Of a DNA stretch of 64,000 bases, positions 23,278 through 32,628 are shown one piece after another. The notes under the pieces are model-generated. The model searched no databases. It worked only from the letters and a program-made list of their open reading frames with translations, and had not been told where the DNA came from. The stretch lies in contig CAXXGE010000035.1 of the NCBI GenBank assembly GCA_963677915.2, positions 1 to 64,000 of the forward strand, written 5' to 3'. Source of the DNA: G963677915 sp963677915 (GTDB lineage: Bacteria > Bacillota > Clostridia > Lachnospirales > Vallitaleaceae). The translations under genes were made by a program, and so were the position numbers. Within the stretch, counting starts at the first letter, position 1. Each line of letters opens with the position of its first letter.

Positions 23278-24530
23278 AATGATTCAATCCTTCCTATGTT
23301 TAATTGTGAAAGCCTGCCGACGAGTGACAAGCTCATTTTATCAAAGTCAATGATCCTTTTGGCAAACGCCATCAGGTTGACGGCTGTGACAGCGTCAAGC
23401 TGGTCAATAAGATCGTCTTGTGTGTCGATCTTTCCAAGCATCAGTGCCGTTTTTCCGTAGCTCGACATCCTGTTGTTCATATTTTCAAAACCGATTATCA
23501 AGTTGCTTTTTATCTGCTGCTTGACCTGAAAAAGTTCCTTTTCAGAAACCCCTTTTTCCAGGAAGTCCTCAAGTTCCTTGATTGAATTGACAAGGACTTC
23601 CTCCACCTGAGATGGATTCGCAGCAGCATAAACGTTGAATATGCCGGCTTCCAGAAACAGCTCGGTATAAGAATAGATGGAATAGGTCAGTCCTTTGTCT
23701 TCCCTGATGCCAAGGAAAAGCCTGGAATTGATACCGCCGCCTATGATCGTATTAAGTACATTAAGGAGTTGTCTTTCATCAGATGCGTATGAAATCGCCG
23801 GAAAGCTAAGGACCAGGTGAACCTGTTCAATATCCTTCTCCCTATACTTGAAAACCCTGTTGTAAACGATTTCCACGGATTCCCTCGGCATCGGTTTGGT
23901 CGTCGGAATCTTATTGAATAGCCTTTCGAGTGTATCGATCAGCATTACACGGTCAACGTTTCCTACAACTGCCACCAGCATATTCCCAGCGACATAATGG
24001 GCACCGATATAGCTTTTCAGCTTTTCCTGGCTGAACTCGAGTATCTGCTCTTTCGATCCAAGAATGGTATTGGAGAGCCTGCTCCCTTCGAAAATAAGGT
24101 CCTCGAGCTGGTCGTGTACAATGTCTTCCGGGGCATCTTCACTCATTGCGATTTCTTCGGCGACAACGCCTTTTTCTTTTTCTATTTCTTCCTGTTTGAA
24201 CGTACTGTTTTGAAGCATGTCCGCCAGAATATCCACAGCAGCAACAAAATCCTCATCCAAGGTGTGTGCGTAATAGCATGTATATTCCTTGGCAGTGAAA
24301 GCATTGATCCTTCCGCCTACTTCTGCCATTTTATCTGCTATGTCACGGGCACTTCTTGTATCAGTTCCCTTGAAGAGCATATGTTCCAAAAAGTGGGAAA
24401 CACCTGCATCATCAGGTCCTTCATCAATCGACCCGTTCTTAATCCAAATGCCGATTGAGACACTCCGGAAATTTTCTATCTGCTCATAGACAACGCGAAT
24501 GCCGTTGCTTAGTTCTTCTGCATGAATCAT
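23265..24530 (-). CDS. M16 family zinc peptidase (insulinase / processing-peptidase type)
   Basis: 421 aa with the inverted zinc motif HFLEH (HXXEH) near residue 52, in VSHFLEHMLFKGT, and the distal Glu in the EKGVVAEEIAMSED block; the second half has the M16C-like domain ending. Homologues (YmxG/MlpA type) lie next to pnp in many Firmicutes, as here. The start MIHAEELSNGIRVVYE at 24530 follows a GGAGGACAT ribosome site; the frame is open further upstream across the pnp terminator, which argues against the longer form. A cytosolic or periphery peptide-degrading role is inferred. Confidence 0.92.
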   Translation of the reverse strand: MIHAEELSNGIRVVYEQIENFRSVSIGIWIKNGSIDEGPDDAGVSHFLEHMLFKGTDTRSARDIADKMAEVGGRINAFTAKEYTCYYAHTLDEDFVAAVDILADMLQNSTFKQEEIEKEKGVVAEEIAMSEDAPEDIVHDQLEDLIFEGSRLSNTILGSKEQILEFSQEKLKSYIGAHYVAGNMLVAVVGNVDRVMLIDTLERLFNKIPTTKPMPRESVEIVYNRVFKYREKDIEQVHLVLSFPAISYASDERQLLNVLNTIIGGGINSRLFLGIREDKGLTYSIYSYTELFLEAGIFNVYAAANPSQVEEVLVNSIKELEDFLEKGVSEKELFQVKQQIKSNLIIGFENMNNRMSSYGKTALMLGKIDTQDDLIDQLDAVTAVNLMAFAKRIIDFDKMSLSLVGRLSQLNIGRIESLCKK

Positions 24531-24554
24531 GCATGTCCTCCATAGGTACCTACC

Positions 24555-24599
24555 CGTACAAAAGTAAGAAATCCTATAAGCCCGCAGGCCTATAGGATT
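24555..24599 (-). terminator. Terminator downstream of pnp
   Basis: Stem AATCCTATA / TATAGGATT (24570-24578 with 24591-24599) followed on the minus strand by TCTTACTTTTG. It lies 18 nt after the pnp stop, between pnp and the M16 peptidase gene. Confidence 0.75.
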
Positions 24600-24617
24600 C
24601 ATTGGTCATAATAATTT

Positions 24618-26708
24618 CTAGTCTTCCAACAAAGCCCTGCGTGAAAGGTTGACACGACCTTGGTCGTCTATCTCAACAACTTTGACTTTGACTTCGTCTC
24701 CCATGCTGACAACATCTTCAACACGTGCCACACGTTCCTTGGCAAGCTTGGAAATATGAACCAAGCCGTCTTTTCCAGGAACAAGTTCTACGAAGGCGCC
24801 AAATTTGGTGATGCGAACGACTTTTCCAGTATAGATATCGCCTACCTGAACACCGTTTGCAATTGTTTCAACAATCTTGAGCGCTTTCTGTGACATTTCA
24901 TCATCTTTGCCAAGAATGAAGACACGTCCATCATCTTCAATATCGATTTGTACACCTGTCTCATCAATGATCTTATTGATGACTTTACCCTTAGGACCAA
25001 CCACTTCACCGATTTTCTCAGGATCGATTTGAGTCTGGATGATCTTTGGCGCATATGGTGAGAGGTTCTCTCTCGCTTCGCTGATGCATACGTTCATAGC
25101 ATCATCAAGGATGTGCATGCGGGCTTTCTTCGTATTGTAGATTGCCTGCTCGACGACGGCATTGCTGATACCCTGGACTTTCATGTCCAGCTGGATAGCT
25201 GTGATACCGTCTTTTGTGCCGGCTACCTTGAAGTCCATATCACCGAAGAAATCTTCAAGACCCTGGATATCGGTCAGCAGAATGAAGTCATCATCTGTCT
25301 CACCGGTAACAAGTCCGCAGGATATGCCGGCAACCGGCTTCTTGAGAGGCACGCCTGCCGCCATCAGTGACAGCGAGCTTGCGCATATGCTTCCCTGTGA
25401 TGTGGAACCGTTGGAGCTCACAACCTCGGAGACTGTCCTGATTGAGTATGGGAATTCTTCTTCAGAAGGCAGTACAGGGATGATCGCCTTTTCTGCCAAC
25501 GCGCCGTGTCCGATTTCCCTTCTTCCAGGTCCTCTTGAAGGTCTTGTCTCACCTACCGAGTAGGATGGGAAATTGTAGTGGTGCATATAACGCTTGGAAG
25601 TAACCATGTCATCCAGTCCGTCGATTCTCTGCACTTCACTAAGCGCACCCAGCGTCGTCAGGGTAAGCACCTGTGTCTCACCGCGTGTGAACAGACCCGA
25701 ACCGTGGGTTCTTGGAATGATATCGACTTCCGCAGAAAGCTTTCTTATTTCGTCAAGGGCACGGCCATCCGGACGTTTGTGGTCCTTCAGTATCATGCGG
25801 CGGACGGTTTTCTTCTGGTAGTTGTAGACTGCTTCTTCAAGAAGTTCCAGCCACGCCTCGTTGTCGGCCCATGCTTCTTCAAGTTCTTCCTTGACTTTGG
25901 AAATCCTTTCGAAACGTACTGCCTTTTCATCCGAGAACACTGCTTCTTCCATGCGCTTGTCTCCGATGATTTCTTTCATTGAAGCAAACACTTCTGCAGG
26001 AATGCTCACATCTTCGTATGACTGTTTTGGCTTTCCTTCTTTTTCAACAATTGTATTGATGAATTTGATCAGCTCAACATTCATCTCATGGCCTTTGAAA
26101 ATACCCTGGATCATAACATCTTCAGGCACTTCATTGGCTTCAGCCTCGATCATGGTGATTTTCTCTTCAGTGGAAACCACTGTGACGTACATCTCAGAAC
26201 GCTCACGCTGGGATACTGTCGGATTGAATACATATTCGCCGTCGACAAGTCCGACAATGGTAGCGCCTGTAGGTCCCATGAATGGGATATCCGAGATGGA
26301 AAGTGCGATGGACGTACCAATCATAGCCGTCACTTCCGGCTGGTTGTCCTGCTCGACACTGAGCACAGTGTTCACGATGCCGCAGTCATTCCTGTAGTCT
26401 TTTGGGAACAAAGGCCTGATCGGGCGGTCGATGACGCGCGAAGTAAGGATGGAGTTCTCTGAAGGTCTTCCCTCACGTTTGATGAAACCTCCTGGGATTT
26501 TACCGATCGCGTAGGTTTTCTCTTCGTAGTCAACACTGAGAGGAAAAAAGTCGATACCTGGACGTGGCTTCTCTGAAGCGGTTGCAGTTGAAAGCACAAC
26601 TGTATCACCGTAGCTTACGAGTGCAGCACCATTGGCAAGACCGGCCATTTTGCCGATTTCCACTTTAAGTGTGCGGCCGAATAGGTCAGTTGAATAGATT
26701 CTAGACAT
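24618..26708 (-). CDS. pnp: Polynucleotide phosphorylase
   Basis: 3'-to-5' phosphorolytic exoribonuclease of mRNA decay, trimeric and a partner of the degradosome. The 696 aa show two RNase PH domains; the second holds the catalytic region around LTDIQGLEDFFGDMDFKVAGT. The helical linker, a KH domain (IGEVVGPKGKVINKIIDETG) and a C-terminal S1 domain (GDIYTGKVVRITKFGAFVELVPGKDGLVHIS) follow. The gene is downstream of rpsO, the standard arrangement, with a structured leader between them (26727-26814). Confidence 0.97.
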   Translation of the reverse strand: MSRIYSTDLFGRTLKVEIGKMAGLANGAALVSYGDTVVLSTATASEKPRPGIDFFPLSVDYEEKTYAIGKIPGGFIKREGRPSENSILTSRVIDRPIRPLFPKDYRNDCGIVNTVLSVEQDNQPEVTAMIGTSIALSISDIPFMGPTGATIVGLVDGEYVFNPTVSQRERSEMYVTVVSTEEKITMIEAEANEVPEDVMIQGIFKGHEMNVELIKFINTIVEKEGKPKQSYEDVSIPAEVFASMKEIIGDKRMEEAVFSDEKAVRFERISKVKEELEEAWADNEAWLELLEEAVYNYQKKTVRRMILKDHKRPDGRALDEIRKLSAEVDIIPRTHGSGLFTRGETQVLTLTTLGALSEVQRIDGLDDMVTSKRYMHHYNFPSYSVGETRPSRGPGRREIGHGALAEKAIIPVLPSEEEFPYSIRTVSEVVSSNGSTSQGSICASSLSLMAAGVPLKKPVAGISCGLVTGETDDDFILLTDIQGLEDFFGDMDFKVAGTKDGITAIQLDMKVQGISNAVVEQAIYNTKKARMHILDDAMNVCISEARENLSPYAPKIIQTQIDPEKIGEVVGPKGKVINKIIDETGVQIDIEDDGRVFILGKDDEMSQKALKIVETIANGVQVGDIYTGKVVRITKFGAFVELVPGKDGLVHISKLAKERVARVEDVVSMGDEVKVKVVEIDDQGRVNLSRRALLED

Positions 26709-26726
26709 AAATGTCTCCTTTCCTGT

Positions 26727-26814
26727 CCACCTTGGCGCCTTTAGCCTTTAGTCCAAAGGCTCAACACACGGGTTGAGCCCTTGGACTAGAGACAAAAGGA
26801 ATCCTGCCAGGTGG
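26727..26814 (-). promoter_or_regulatory. Structured leader of pnp
   Basis: A nested stem-loop lies in front of pnp. The inner stem pairs TAGTCCAA (26749-26756) with TTGGACTA (26781-26788) and continues with CTCAAC/GTTGAG. The outer stem pairs CCACCTTGGC (26727-26736) with GCCAGGTGG (26806-26814) with one bulge. In other bacteria a pnp leader hairpin is cut by RNase III and degraded by PNPase in autoregulation; a similar role is inferred here. Confidence 0.55.
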
Positions 26815-26838
26815 CAATTAAAATAAATGTTTGATAAC

Positions 26839-26870
26839 AAATGAAGTTACCTGTGATGGTAACTTCATTT
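26839..26870 (-). terminator. Terminator of rpsO
   Basis: A 13-bp perfect stem (AAATGAAGTTACC / GGTAACTTCATTT, 26839-26851 with 26858-26870) with a 6-nt loop lies 24 nt after the rpsO stop. The terminal A/T pairs give a short T stretch on both strands, so it may work in either direction. Confidence 0.75.
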
Positions 26871-26893
26871 GCTGACGGATTCGAAATCCGATG

Positions 26894-27157
26894 TTATCTT
26901 CTTAGTCCAAGTTCTGCGATCAGGCTACGATATGACTCGATATCCTTTTCACTGAGATACTTAAGCAGACCTCTTCTTTGACCAACCATTTTCAGAAGCC
27001 CTCTTCTTGAGTGGTGGTCTTTCTTGTGCATCTTCAGATGCTCAGTCAGGTGGTTGATTCTCCAAGTAAGGAGTGCAATCTGTACCTCCGGTGACCCTGT
27101 GTCCTGTTCATTTCTGCCGAATTTGGCAATAATGTCGATTTTTGTTTGCTTATCCAT
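26894..27157 (-). CDS. rpsO: Ribosomal protein S15
   Basis: Small-subunit protein that binds 16S rRNA helices 20-22 early in assembly and takes part in an inter-subunit bridge. The 87-aa sequence MDKQTKIDIIAKFGRNEQDTGS...QIALLTWRINHLTEHLKMHKKDHHSRRGLL is typical from end to end. The ATG at 27157 has AGGAGG upstream; the longer open frame reads through the leader and is not used. It has a separate promoter inside the ribF 3' end and a terminator, so it can be made apart from its neighbours. Confidence 0.97.
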   Translation of the reverse strand: MDKQTKIDIIAKFGRNEQDTGSPEVQIALLTWRINHLTEHLKMHKKDHHSRRGLLKMVGQRRGLLKYLSEKDIESYRSLIAELGLRR

Positions 27158-27257
27158 GTTATTCCTCCTGTGTAAATATAGTAAGACCGCCTGATGCCAA
27201 GTTCTGGCTGGAGTGTCCAAGAGCTGAGCATCGGCTAAACTTCCACTAGATATAGTA
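27158..27257 (-). promoter_or_regulatory. rpsO leader, candidate S15 autoregulatory RNA
   Basis: A 100-nt untranslated leader between the rpsO promoter and start. It holds short complementary blocks (for example TCCAGCCAGAACTTGG opposite the preceding TTGGAC region), but I could not derive one convincing structure by eye. S15 represses its own mRNA through several unrelated leader structures in other bacteria, so autoregulation is possible but unproven. Confidence 0.3.
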
Positions 27258-27280
27258 TCATAATTGGCTGTCGGTAGCAA
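27252..27280 (-). promoter_or_regulatory. Candidate promoter of rpsO
   Basis: TTGCTA (27275-27280) and TACTAT (27252-27257) with a 17-nt spacer on the minus strand, overlapping the last codons of ribF. Confidence 0.45.
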
Positions 27281-28199
27281 GGGAAAAATAGGAATATAGG
27301 TTCTCCATATCCAGTTCTATCATGCGTTTGAGTTCATCCATGGATTCAAACTTCTTCTCTTTCCTCAAGAATTTCAAAAACTGGATTTCAATCAGCTCAT
27401 CGTAGATCATTCTGTCAAAATCAAGAATATAGGATTCAACAATCTTCTCCCTACTTCCAACCGTAGGTTTGTACCCGACATTGGTGATTGAACGGTAGCT
27501 GATGCCATCAACGATTGTGTTGGAGGCATAGACCCCATTCGGCGGCAGAATCTTGCCCTGCGGTGTCGGGACGTTGGCAGTCGGAAAGCCGATTGTACGC
27601 CCAAGCGCCTGCCCGTGTTCAACCGTACCGTCGATGAAGAAGGGCCGACCGGCCAAAGCCATCGCCTTCTGCATGTTGCCTTCCCGAACTTCCTCGCGAA
27701 GCCAGGTGCTGCTCACTTCCCTGTCATCCATCTCGAGTTTCTTGATGGCAATGACATCAAAGCCATGTTGCTCTCCGAGTTCCTGCAGCAATTCAACATC
27801 TCCTGCGCGTCTGGTACCAAACCTGTAGTCCGTTCCAACGACAACCACTTTCGCATTCAGCTGACTGCAGATGATGTCTTCAACAAAATCATGGGCATCC
27901 ATAGCCGCCGTTTCCATGTTGAAGGGAAACTCGATATAGTAATCAATGCCCAGTTCCTCTACGACCTTTATCTTTTCAAGGGGCATATAAATCAGGTCAA
28001 CCGGCAGCTTTTTCCCCAATACGTAAGATGGATGGGGTTCGAAAGTGAAAAAAGCGGTAGAAAGCCCCGTTTCCTTTTCGATACCAAGCGCCTTTTCTAT
28101 CAGCAGCATATGCCCTTTATGAATGCCGTCGAAATTTCCAAGTACGACAACACTCTCAGGTATTTCAAATTTCTTGGTTCTTATGACTTTTTTAATCAT
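27258..28199 (-). CDS. ribF: Bifunctional riboflavin kinase / FMN adenylyltransferase
   Basis: Converts riboflavin to FMN and then FAD. The N-terminal adenylyltransferase domain of the 313-aa protein shows VVVLGNFDGIHKGHMLLIEKA (the HxGH nucleotidyl-transfer motif as HKGH) and the C-terminal kinase domain shows HGQALGRTIGFPTANV and PPNGVYAS. It supplies FMN and FAD for flavoproteins such as the Rnf subunits. It lies between truB and rpsO, its common place in Firmicutes. Confidence 0.96.
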   Translation of the reverse strand: MIKKVIRTKKFEIPESVVVLGNFDGIHKGHMLLIEKALGIEKETGLSTAFFTFEPHPSYVLGKKLPVDLIYMPLEKIKVVEELGIDYYIEFPFNMETAAMDAHDFVEDIICSQLNAKVVVVGTDYRFGTRRAGDVELLQELGEQHGFDVIAIKKLEMDDREVSSTWLREEVREGNMQKAMALAGRPFFIDGTVEHGQALGRTIGFPTANVPTPQGKILPPNGVYASNTIVDGISYRSITNVGYKPTVGSREKIVESYILDFDRMIYDELIEIQFLKFLRKEKKFESMDELKRMIELDMENLYSYFSLATDSQL

Positions 28200-28209
28200 A
28201 TCGATACCT

Positions 28210-29109
28210 CTATATGAACAGTTTTACCGGTTTGAATCGGCTCTCTTCTGATTTGAAAACATACAAGCCGATATATCGTTCCTCGCCGTCATAAATATTG
28301 TATCTGACATTATCATCGAATGGCAACTTTTCTTCGACAGCCTCCGGCGGAAGCTTGTTACCATTTATAAGCGCCTTCCCGAACGCATCGATCACATGCA
28401 GTTTCAGAAAATCAGGGAACATGCTGTCGATAGGACGGATAGCCGCAGCCAGTCCCCCTGATTCTGACAGCGCCCGGACCTCGTCAAGTGTAAGGCTGTC
28501 ATCCACTGAAAAAGGGCCTGATTGAGTTCGCTCCAGCTCTGTCATGTGTGCACCGCATCCCAATGCATTCCCAATATCATGGCACAGGGTCCTTATATAA
28601 GTGCCCTTCGAGCAGACAACCCTCATGCTTGCAATGTTCCCGTCAAGTGCCAGCTGGTCAATCACGTGGACCATGACAGGTCTCGCCTTGCGTTCCACTG
28701 TTTTCCCCTGCCTTGCCAGTTCATACAGCCTTTTCCCATTGACCTTGACAGCTGAGAACATTGGCGGCACCTGCATCAATTCCCCTGTAAAGCCTGCTGC
28801 AGCCGACACCAGGTCATCGAGTCCAATACCCGATGCATCTTTTGTCTGAACGACTTCACCGGTATGGTCCTGGGTATCCGTTTCGATTCCCAGACAAAAT
28901 TTGGCCAGATAGGTTTTCTCTTTATCAACAAGGTATTCCGCTAGTTTCGTTGCCTTGCCCAGACAGACCGGCAGGACACCTGTCGCCTCAGGATCCAGGG
29001 TACCGGTATGTCCGATGCGCTTCATCTTCAGAATTCCTCTCAGGACTGCAACGACATCGTGGCTGGTATATCCTTTTTCCTTATATATGTTGATGATTCC
29101 ATTATACAA
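28210..29109 (-). CDS. truB: tRNA pseudouridine-55 synthase
   Basis: Makes pseudouridine 55 in the T loop of tRNAs. The 299 aa carry the catalytic block KRIGHTGTLDPEATGVLPVCLG (Asp in TLDP), the YLAKFCLGIETDTQDHTG strand and CSKGTYIRTLCHDIG. No ATG fits the conserved N-terminus YNGIINIYKEKGYTSHDVV; a TTG at 29107-29109 with GGGGAAG upstream is chosen as the start. It overlaps the end of nrnA by 8 nt, suggesting coupled translation. Confidence 0.94.
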   Translation of the reverse strand: MYNGIINIYKEKGYTSHDVVAVLRGILKMKRIGHTGTLDPEATGVLPVCLGKATKLAEYLVDKEKTYLAKFCLGIETDTQDHTGEVVQTKDASGIGLDDLVSAAAGFTGELMQVPPMFSAVKVNGKRLYELARQGKTVERKARPVMVHVIDQLALDGNIASMRVVCSKGTYIRTLCHDIGNALGCGAHMTELERTQSGPFSVDDSLTLDEVRALSESGGLAAAIRPIDSMFPDFLKLHVIDAFGKALINGNKLPPEAVEEKLPFDDNVRYNIYDGEERYIGLYVFKSEESRFKPVKLFI

Positions 29110-30055
29110 ATTGCTTCCCCATCTCTTCAAGAATGGATGTCTTGACGGTGTCAAGGTCGCCTTCTACGGTGCAGCCTGCGGCCTTGATATGCCCTCCGCC
29201 GCCAAAAGCCATGGCTACCCTGCAGACATCGATTGAACCTTTTGACCGCATGCTCGCCTTGAAGACGCCTTTCTCCGTTTCATAAAGAAAAAGGCTTGCA
29301 TCGCACTCTTTTATCTCGTTCATTTTCTGAACAATTCCCTCGCCATTGCCTTTGGTGATGCCGAGTTCGTCGCTGTCTTCGGCAGTAATGACCGTAATTG
29401 CCACTCTGCCGTCAATCGCGTTTTCAAGGCTGTTGAAAGCCCTGCCAAATGCTTGTGCGTCTTTGAAACTCTTCGAGAAATACATGTTGTCGATCATCCA
29501 GGAGAATGGGATGCCATGTCCCATCAGCCGGCCTGCGATGGCCATCGTTTTTGCCGATGTATTGTCATGCTTGAAGCACCCCGTATCGTAGATGATACCT
29601 GTATAAAGCGCCTCGGCAACCTCTTTGTCAATCAGGTGGCTATGGCCGTCATCAATCATTTCATAGATGATTTCGCTTGTCGAACTGGCATCCGCTGCTA
29701 CATGCGAATAGTCGCCATAGCAGCTGTTGCTCGTGTGATGGTCGATGTTGACTGTAACAGCTGCAGTTTCGAAGCTTTCATTCATATGCCCCAGACGCTT
29801 CTCATCGCCGCTGTCGACGATGATCAGCAGTTCCGGCTTTGCAGGCACATCTTCCAACACGTATTTGTCAACAGGAAGATAACGCATGTTGTCCGGGATG
29901 TCCCTCAGGGTCACTTTGACCGGGACGCCAGCCTTTTCAAGCACCATGGCAAGACCAAGAGCAGCACCGATGCAGTCGCCGTCCGGATAGACATGGCCTG
30001 TAATCCATATATCATGTTTACCTTCGCACAAAGCAAGGATATCAGACAGTTTCAT
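29102..30055 (-). CDS. nrnA: DHH/DHHA1 phosphoesterase, NrnA type
   Basis: Bifunctional oligoribonuclease and pAp phosphatase that finishes RNA decay in organisms without Orn. The 317 aa show the DHH motifs VYPDGDCIGAALGLA, IVDSGD, NIDHHTSN (DHH) and GIIYDTGCFKHDN, and the DHHA1 glycine block FGGGGHIKAAGCTVEG. The start MKLSDIL at 30055 fits family N-termini and overlaps the rbfA end by 14 nt. It sits in the nusA-infB-rbfA-truB transcript as in many Clostridia. Confidence 0.93.
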   Translation of the reverse strand: MKLSDILALCEGKHDIWITGHVYPDGDCIGAALGLAMVLEKAGVPVKVTLRDIPDNMRYLPVDKYVLEDVPAKPELLIIVDSGDEKRLGHMNESFETAAVTVNIDHHTSNSCYGDYSHVAADASSTSEIIYEMIDDGHSHLIDKEVAEALYTGIIYDTGCFKHDNTSAKTMAIAGRLMGHGIPFSWMIDNMYFSKSFKDAQAFGRAFNSLENAIDGRVAITVITAEDSDELGITKGNGEGIVQKMNEIKECDASLFLYETEKGVFKASMRSKGSIDVCRVAMAFGGGGHIKAAGCTVEGDLDTVKTSILEEMGKQFV

Positions 30056-30455
30056 CTTCATCCGCTTCTTCAATTCGATGCTTGGCAACCTCCTCATCGT
30101 GGGCTGCCACATCGTTGATCAACGTTGACAGGTGAACGCCATACTCTATGGAATGGTCCAGAACAAAATGGAGTTCCGGCGTGTTTCTCAAGTTGCACGT
30201 TCTGGCAATCTCTTTTCTTATGAAGCCGGAGGAATGTTTAATTCCCTCCAGCGTATCGTTTTGTTTTTCTTCATCGCCGATGACACTGATATACACCTTG
30301 CAGAACTTCAAATCCGGTGTTGTGTCTACTTTGACGACAGAAGTCATTGAATCAACCCTTGGATCTTTGAGGCCGGAGCGAATGATATTGCTCAGCTCAT
30401 GTTTAATCTCTTCGTTGATCCGAATGATTCTATGGCTGTTTTTTTTCATTGTCAA
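30042..30455 (-). CDS. rbfA: Ribosome-binding factor A
   Basis: A single KH-like domain protein needed for late 30S maturation at the 5' end of 16S rRNA. The 137 aa show the family blocks RINEEIKHELSNIIRSGLKDPRV, PDLKFCKVYISVIGDE and HFVLDHSIEYGVHLSTLI. The acidic C-terminal tail (EEADEDETV) is longer than in some homologues and carries the overlap with nrnA. It lies 9 nt after infB. Confidence 0.96.
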   Translation of the reverse strand: MTMKKNSHRIIRINEEIKHELSNIIRSGLKDPRVDSMTSVVKVDTTPDLKFCKVYISVIGDEEKQNDTLEGIKHSSGFIRKEIARTCNLRNTPELHFVLDHSIEYGVHLSTLINDVAAHDEEVAKHRIEEADEDETV

Positions 30456-30464
30456 TCACCTCTA

Positions 30465-32606
30465 TTATCTTGGTATCTCTTCCATGATGAAGGCTTCTAC
30501 TATATCGCCTTCCTTGATGTCGTTGTATTTTTCCAGCATGATACCGCACTCGTAGCCTGCTCTTACTTCCTTGACGTCATCCTTGAAACGCTTCAGGGAA
30601 GCCAGGTCGCCTTCGAACAGGACGATGCCGTCTCTGACCAGTCGTACCTGTGAGCCTCTCTGGATATAGCCGTCCAGAACATAGGCACCACCGATGCTTC
30701 CTACGCCGGATACCTTGTAGATTTGACGTATTTCAACATGTCCGATTACTTTCTCCTTGTAGATCGGATCCAGCATGCCTTTCATTGCAGCTTCGATATC
30801 TTCAATCGCATTGTAGATGACTCTGTAGAGACGGATGTCGATTTCCTCATCTTCCGCCTTTTGTTTCGCGGAGTTCTCCGGCCTTACGTTAAAGCCGATG
30901 ATGATTGCGTTGGAAGCCGAAGCCAGCATGACATCGGACTCGTTGATGGCACCGACGGCCCCGTGAATGATCTTGATGACGACCTCTTCATTGGACAGCT
31001 TGACAAGGCTTTGCTTGACCGCTTCCACAGACCCCTGTACATCGGCCTTGACAACCAGGTTGAGCTCTTTCATCTCACCGGCCTGGATCTGATGGAACAG
31101 ATCATCCAGCGTGACTTTATGCTGTGTTACCTGAAGGAGTTTTTCCCTGTCAGTCGCCTTCACTTTTTCTGCGATATGACGCGCTTCTCTTTCATTTTTA
31201 GCTTCATAGATCGCATCACCTGCCACCGGCACTTCCGAGAGCCCCAGAATCTCTACCGGTGTGGATGGACCGGCGCTTTTGACCCTATGGCCCTTGTCAT
31301 CAATCATGGCACGGATTTTACCGAATGCCGTTCCGCACACAACCGGCGTGCCGACAGTAAGCGTTCCCTGCTGGACAAGTACGGTTGCTACAGGCCCTCT
31401 TCCTTTGTCAAGCTGTGCTTCGATGATCACACCTTTTGCGCTATTGTAAGGACTTGCCTTGTATTCTTCCATCTCAGCTACGAGAAGAATCATATCCAGC
31501 AGCTGGTCAAGATTTGTTTTCTCTATTGCAGACACGTTAACGCAAATAGTCTCTCCGCCCCATGCTTCTGCTAGCAAGCCGTGCTCTGCAAGCTCCTGGA
31601 GCACCCTGTCAGGATTTGCGCCCGGTTTGTCGATTTTGTTGACGGCAACAATGATTTGCACGCCTGCTGCCTTAGCATGGTTGATCGCCTCGACAGTCTG
31701 TGGCATAACGCCGTCGTCAGCTGCAACGACAAGGATTGCGATATCTGTTGCCATCGCACCTCTGAGCCTCATTGCTGTGAAGGCTTCGTGTCCAGGCGTA
31801 TCCAGGAAAGTAATCTTGTTTCCATTCCAGTCGATGACGGATGCACCGATATGCTGTGTGATGCCGCCGTGCTCGCCGGCTGTTACATGGGATTGTCTGA
31901 TTGCATCAAGGAGGGAAGTCTTACCATGGTCAACGTGGCCCATGACAACAACGACCGGCGAACGCGGTTCAAGCTCGCCTTCTTCCACTTCCGGCTCTTC
32001 GAAATATTCCTCAAGAAGGTCTTTCTCCTTCTCTTTCTCGACAAGTATGCCGAATTCTTCTGCCACTTCTGTTGCAAGCGCGTAATTGATTTCCTGATTG
32101 GCTGAAGCCATGATACCTCTCAGCATAAGCTTCTTGACAATCTCGGAAACCTGCACTTCCAGCTTGTCTGCCAGCACACTGACAAGCACGGAATCTCCTA
32201 CTTGAATGATGCCTTCTTCTGCAGCCGTAAGTACTTTTTCCTTCACTTCGTAACGTTTTTTACCACGTTTTTCATACTTCTTGCCGTCAGCCCCAACTTC
32301 AATCTTGCTCTTTTTCTCTGGTTTCTGTTCCTGCGCTGGTTTTGGCTTGGCCTGAACCGCCTCTTTTTTCTTAACGACCTGACTCTTTATTTTTTCCGTT
32401 TTCGCTGGTTCTGCGACTTCTGTCGGATCTGCTTCCATGGCGTCGATTGTAAGATCGTAGTATTCCAGTATCGTCTCCGTCTCTTCGTCGCTCAATGTAC
32501 TCATATGATTTTTGACTTCAATTTCGAACTCTTCCAGCGTTTTAATCAAATCCTTGTTGCTGATGCCAACATGCTTGGCAATGTCGTAAACTCTGTATTT
32601 TGACAT
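30465..32606 (-). CDS. infB: Translation initiation factor IF-2
   Basis: GTPase that places fMet-tRNA on the 30S subunit and promotes subunit joining. The 713 aa have an N-terminal IF2_N helical part, a low-complexity Lys/Glu/Ala/Pro linker (about 70-130), a second IF2_N domain, and then the G domain with GHVDHGKTSLLDAI, FLDTPGHEAFTAMR and NKIDKPGANPDR. The beta-barrel and IF2 C-terminal domains follow. The length is on the short side of normal because the linker is short. It follows ylxQ by 22 nt. Confidence 0.97.
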   Translation of the reverse strand: MSKYRVYDIAKHVGISNKDLIKTLEEFEIEVKNHMSTLSDEETETILEYYDLTIDAMEADPTEVAEPAKTEKIKSQVVKKKEAVQAKPKPAQEQKPEKKSKIEVGADGKKYEKRGKKRYEVKEKVLTAAEEGIIQVGDSVLVSVLADKLEVQVSEIVKKLMLRGIMASANQEINYALATEVAEEFGILVEKEKEKDLLEEYFEEPEVEEGELEPRSPVVVVMGHVDHGKTSLLDAIRQSHVTAGEHGGITQHIGASVIDWNGNKITFLDTPGHEAFTAMRLRGAMATDIAILVVAADDGVMPQTVEAINHAKAAGVQIIVAVNKIDKPGANPDRVLQELAEHGLLAEAWGGETICVNVSAIEKTNLDQLLDMILLVAEMEEYKASPYNSAKGVIIEAQLDKGRGPVATVLVQQGTLTVGTPVVCGTAFGKIRAMIDDKGHRVKSAGPSTPVEILGLSEVPVAGDAIYEAKNEREARHIAEKVKATDREKLLQVTQHKVTLDDLFHQIQAGEMKELNLVVKADVQGSVEAVKQSLVKLSNEEVVIKIIHGAVGAINESDVMLASASNAIIIGFNVRPENSAKQKAEDEEIDIRLYRVIYNAIEDIEAAMKGMLDPIYKEKVIGHVEIRQIYKVSGVGSIGGAYVLDGYIQRGSQVRLVRDGIVLFEGDLASLKRFKDDVKEVRAGYECGIMLEKYNDIKEGDIVEAFIMEEIPR

Positions 32607-32628
32607 TGTTGCACCTCCGTCTTTCGTA

